A stretch of 64,000 bases of DNA from contig CM037779.1 in the NCBI GenBank assembly GCA_021229015.1, positions 1,922,001 through 1,986,000 on the forward strand, given 5' to 3'. Under the pieces are notes generated by a model. It was not told where the DNA came from and did no database searches. It saw nothing but the letters and a program-made list of their open reading frames with translations. This stretch comes from Solen grandis (Eukaryota; Mollusca; Bivalvia; Adapedonta; Solenidae). The position numbers and the translations under genes were made by a program. Of the stretch, positions 61,308 to 64,000 are shown one piece after another; position 1 is the stretch's first letter; every line of letters starts with the position of its first letter.

Positions 61308-64000
61308 CTGAAAAACGATTCAGTTATCGCGTCGCTTTTATAATACAAAAAATGTCCTTAAAAATACGTTCCATATATAGGTATCGTAATTATATCATAC
61401 ATAGTTTTCTTTCTATCCTGAAACTAATCTTTTCTTTTCTAGAAATTCACACTTATCAACATGTACACGAAGAAGCATAACATTTATTTACTGTAAACAC
61501 CACGAAAATTTCTGTAAAATTACAGAAATCATTGAAGTTTCCGGGGGAGTTGCTCACACAAAGTATTGCAACGTCCTATGTTCCCCGTTTTCTTCGAGCT
61601 CTAATAACGACTTTTATAGCGAAGAAAAGTGGTCTTACATAGACAATATTTATGTCCCATTTGAAGCAAATATCAATCTGCAAGATTTAGCAGATAATCC
61701 ATACATTTAACTGGCAAATGAACAAAATTTCACAAACTAAAGACAGAAATGACAAACAAGGCATTTAGTTTTCACAATAAATAATCAAGTAATATCCTTT
61801 CCGAAATCTTGTCGGCCATATTTGTTAACCAGGTTACTGCGCGAGGCTCCATTGAAGAGTACCTCCTTTTGCCTCGAAACCAATTTTTGCAGTAACTGAT
61901 CGCATACAAATCGGTACATTGAAACTCATTGAAAATATTTGTATGAGCAACCCGCCTCAAGTGTGTGACCAACTCGAGCCTGCCCAATATTTTACTTCAC
62001 TGTATTGCCGTATTGTTCTTTGAGTAAGAGGAGAATATTCTTGAATAGAAGACGGTTTTTATTTCTTCTGGAAAATGATAAAATTACATCTCAACCATGA
62101 ACTATTGAGGCTTTACAGTGATAAAGTGAAGTTCAGCATATGCTGCAACGATAAAAAGTGTCAAAATCTATGTTCCGTTGAGGTTTAAAAAATCGTAAAT
62201 CTTAGTTAATAGAGTTAATAGAGGTTTCAAGATCATGTATTTATATACATGTGTCAAAAACCTGGATTTATGTAAGTATTTTCCCAGAAATCCTTATCTG
62301 AAATCTGATCCTGTGGGGTATACATAGACAATTGGTCCGAATCACGCAGTAGATTTGATTAATATCATAAGACTAGCCTTACATGTGTGAAAAAAAAAAA
62401 CTAATAAAAACCTATTGTTTAAGAATAATGCAAAGAAATTATTATTTGATTGAATTCTTATATGTAGAATTGTTATAGCTTATACACTGCCCACACTAAG
62501 CATATTGATTATACTGGCAAGACAATGTTCTTATGTAAGGAAGATGTTTTTGGTCAGATTTTATTTTATGAATTCAACATTTGGAAATAGGACCAATATC
62601 CTATTTAAGCATAGTTTTATACCCAAGGCTGGGCCTCAACTTCATTTTAATAGTTGTGCTCATTGTCCATATATTAGGATGGAATTGCGATCACAATGTC
62701 AGCATTACTGTTCGTCAGTGATGGGCATCTACAATGCTGTCATTGGATCATAACGTTAACACTATTACGTAACTACATGCACGTCGTTAAAAATGATGGA
62801 AAGGAGAATAAAACAAAATAAAAACCTGTGTAACAAATTTTAAACTGGTTTTCTTTAGCATTAGGGATTCAGGTTACAAGGGATGTTGCTTCTGCATAAC
62901 TAAACGACCAATAGATTCTATCCTTTTGATCAAGCAGCCTTTTAAATATTTTTAAGAAAATAAAATATTTGACGTTTTCTGCAGAAAAAAAATGATTGAA
63001 GATCAAGCCCTCAGTAAATTCAAGTAACGTAAATGACCGATATATGCATGAAAATGCCCCCTTCCCCCCTAAAATGGCCTCCCTTTTTTCAATGTTACCC
63101 TTATGTGATGTGACTTTAAAGTATTATCATTATAAGACATTTGGACTGCTGCCGTGTGTATAAATTCAGACAAGATTTTCATGCAAAATGTCAAAATGCT
63201 AAAATAAACTTTACTGGAATCATTAACTGATATTACCAGCTTACTACTGTAAATAATAGTCCATGTGTTAAAATAATTTATCCATTTCAGTGGCAACCGG
63301 GAGTTTTGCGCTTTTACACGTGTTATTCAAACCGGTGTTTACACAATACCTATCTAATTTACATAACAAGACCAGGCGGGGTAAGTTGCATTCAAAAGTA
63401 GTTTCAATACGTTTCGGTGTAATTTTCACTGAATTTGTATGCAACCGGATGTTACTAATATAAGTATCGTGACAGAGGAAGATACTCTTTAGGTGCCTCG
63501 CGAAGTAACATGGTAAACAAATATGGCCGACATGGTTTTGGATTTTCATATTCAGAATGGAGAATACTTAAATGCTGATTAAATGTGTACAACAAAATGT
63601 TTGTCATTTCTGTGATTTTTAAAATTAATGTTCATATGCCAGTTAAATGCATTGATTATTTGCTAAATATTGCAAACTGATATTAGTTCCAAATTGAAGA
63701 TAATATAAATATCATCAACGTTAGACGCCATCTTGAAAACAATTTCTCGCAACAGAATAGTAAGGTCGTTACATAGAACACGAAGAAAACGGGAATATGT
63801 GACGTTGCAACACTTGTCTGAGCAACTCGGCCCCGATACGATTATGGACGTTTTCTTTTTTGGCTTTTTCATCGAAATTAGGTCAAAAGTCAACTGCATA
63901 ATGAAGAAACCCATCCATTTAAGAAACTGTCCAGATATTGAAGCAATCAAATAAACCAGTTATAGCAGATTATCCAAAAGGAAAACCTGTCCAGATGCCG
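61308..64000. other. Region upstream (minus sense) of the chitin-binding exon
   Basis: It presumably contains intron of the chitin-binding-domain gene. No further cysteine-rich exon, signal peptide or transposon was recognised. A 14-base inverted pair, AATTTCTGTAAAATTACAGAAAT, lies near 61507-61530. Confidence 0.45.

Overview
The window looks like nuclear DNA of a lophotrochozoan animal, most probably a bivalve mollusc. It is AT-rich, with short exons, long repeat-filled introns, GT-AG splice sites, tRNA-derived SINEs, minisatellites and many non-autonomous transposons. A run of exactly 100 Ns (24454-24553) is a scaffold gap. The species call is an inference; no species-specific marker is visible.

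Three protein-coding loci can be supported. (1) Positions 34-27934, plus strand: the 3' two thirds of the eIF2-alpha kinase GCN2 (EIF2AK4). Twenty-five coding exons run from the kinase N-lobe (catalytic lysine) through HRD, DFG and the activation loop, the HisRS-like domain and the C-terminal domain, to the stop codon. The RWD domain, pseudokinase and start of the kinase lie upstream of the window. The second exon carries an apparent one-base frameshift. (2) Positions 45581-54235, plus strand: a complete three-exon, 187-residue, four-pass claudin/PMP22-superfamily protein. (3) Positions 61119-61307, minus strand: one phase 1-1 exon encoding a chitin-binding peritrophin-A (ChtBD2/CBM14) domain of an otherwise unseen gene. 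Two further plus-strand stretches (31051-31141, 58253-58472) look like possible orphan exons.

The rest is mobile and repetitive DNA. Nine copies of a ~234-bp piggyBac-like MITE (TTAA targets, CCCTTTCCCTCATA ends, internal 67-nt hairpin) lie in the first 39.4 kb, five of them in GCN2 introns. Several sequence-unrelated families share one unusual design: a terminal motif repeated in inverted form near the other end, a short hairpin, and a CTTGTT-like terminus, often with 130-190 bp tandem units inside. This fits Helentron-type non-autonomous elements (HINE/pearl-like). One GCN2 intron (6176-11317) holds a nest of such an element interrupted by a second one and by a 1.5-kb hAT-like transposon with a decayed transposase fragment. 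Other structures are a 520-bp element with perfect 20-bp inverted ends (4679-5198), a 2-kb C/G-rich inverted-repeat element (37001-39016), a 36-bp minisatellite grading into a 33-bp one (41.4-43.5 kb), SINEs (one split by a MITE), and a three-copy foldback cluster (55.98-56.93 kb).

The three genes show no obvious shared pathway. GCN2 is a cytosolic amino-acid-starvation sensor, the claudin-like protein is a membrane or junction protein, and the chitin-binding exon belongs to a secreted or matrix protein.
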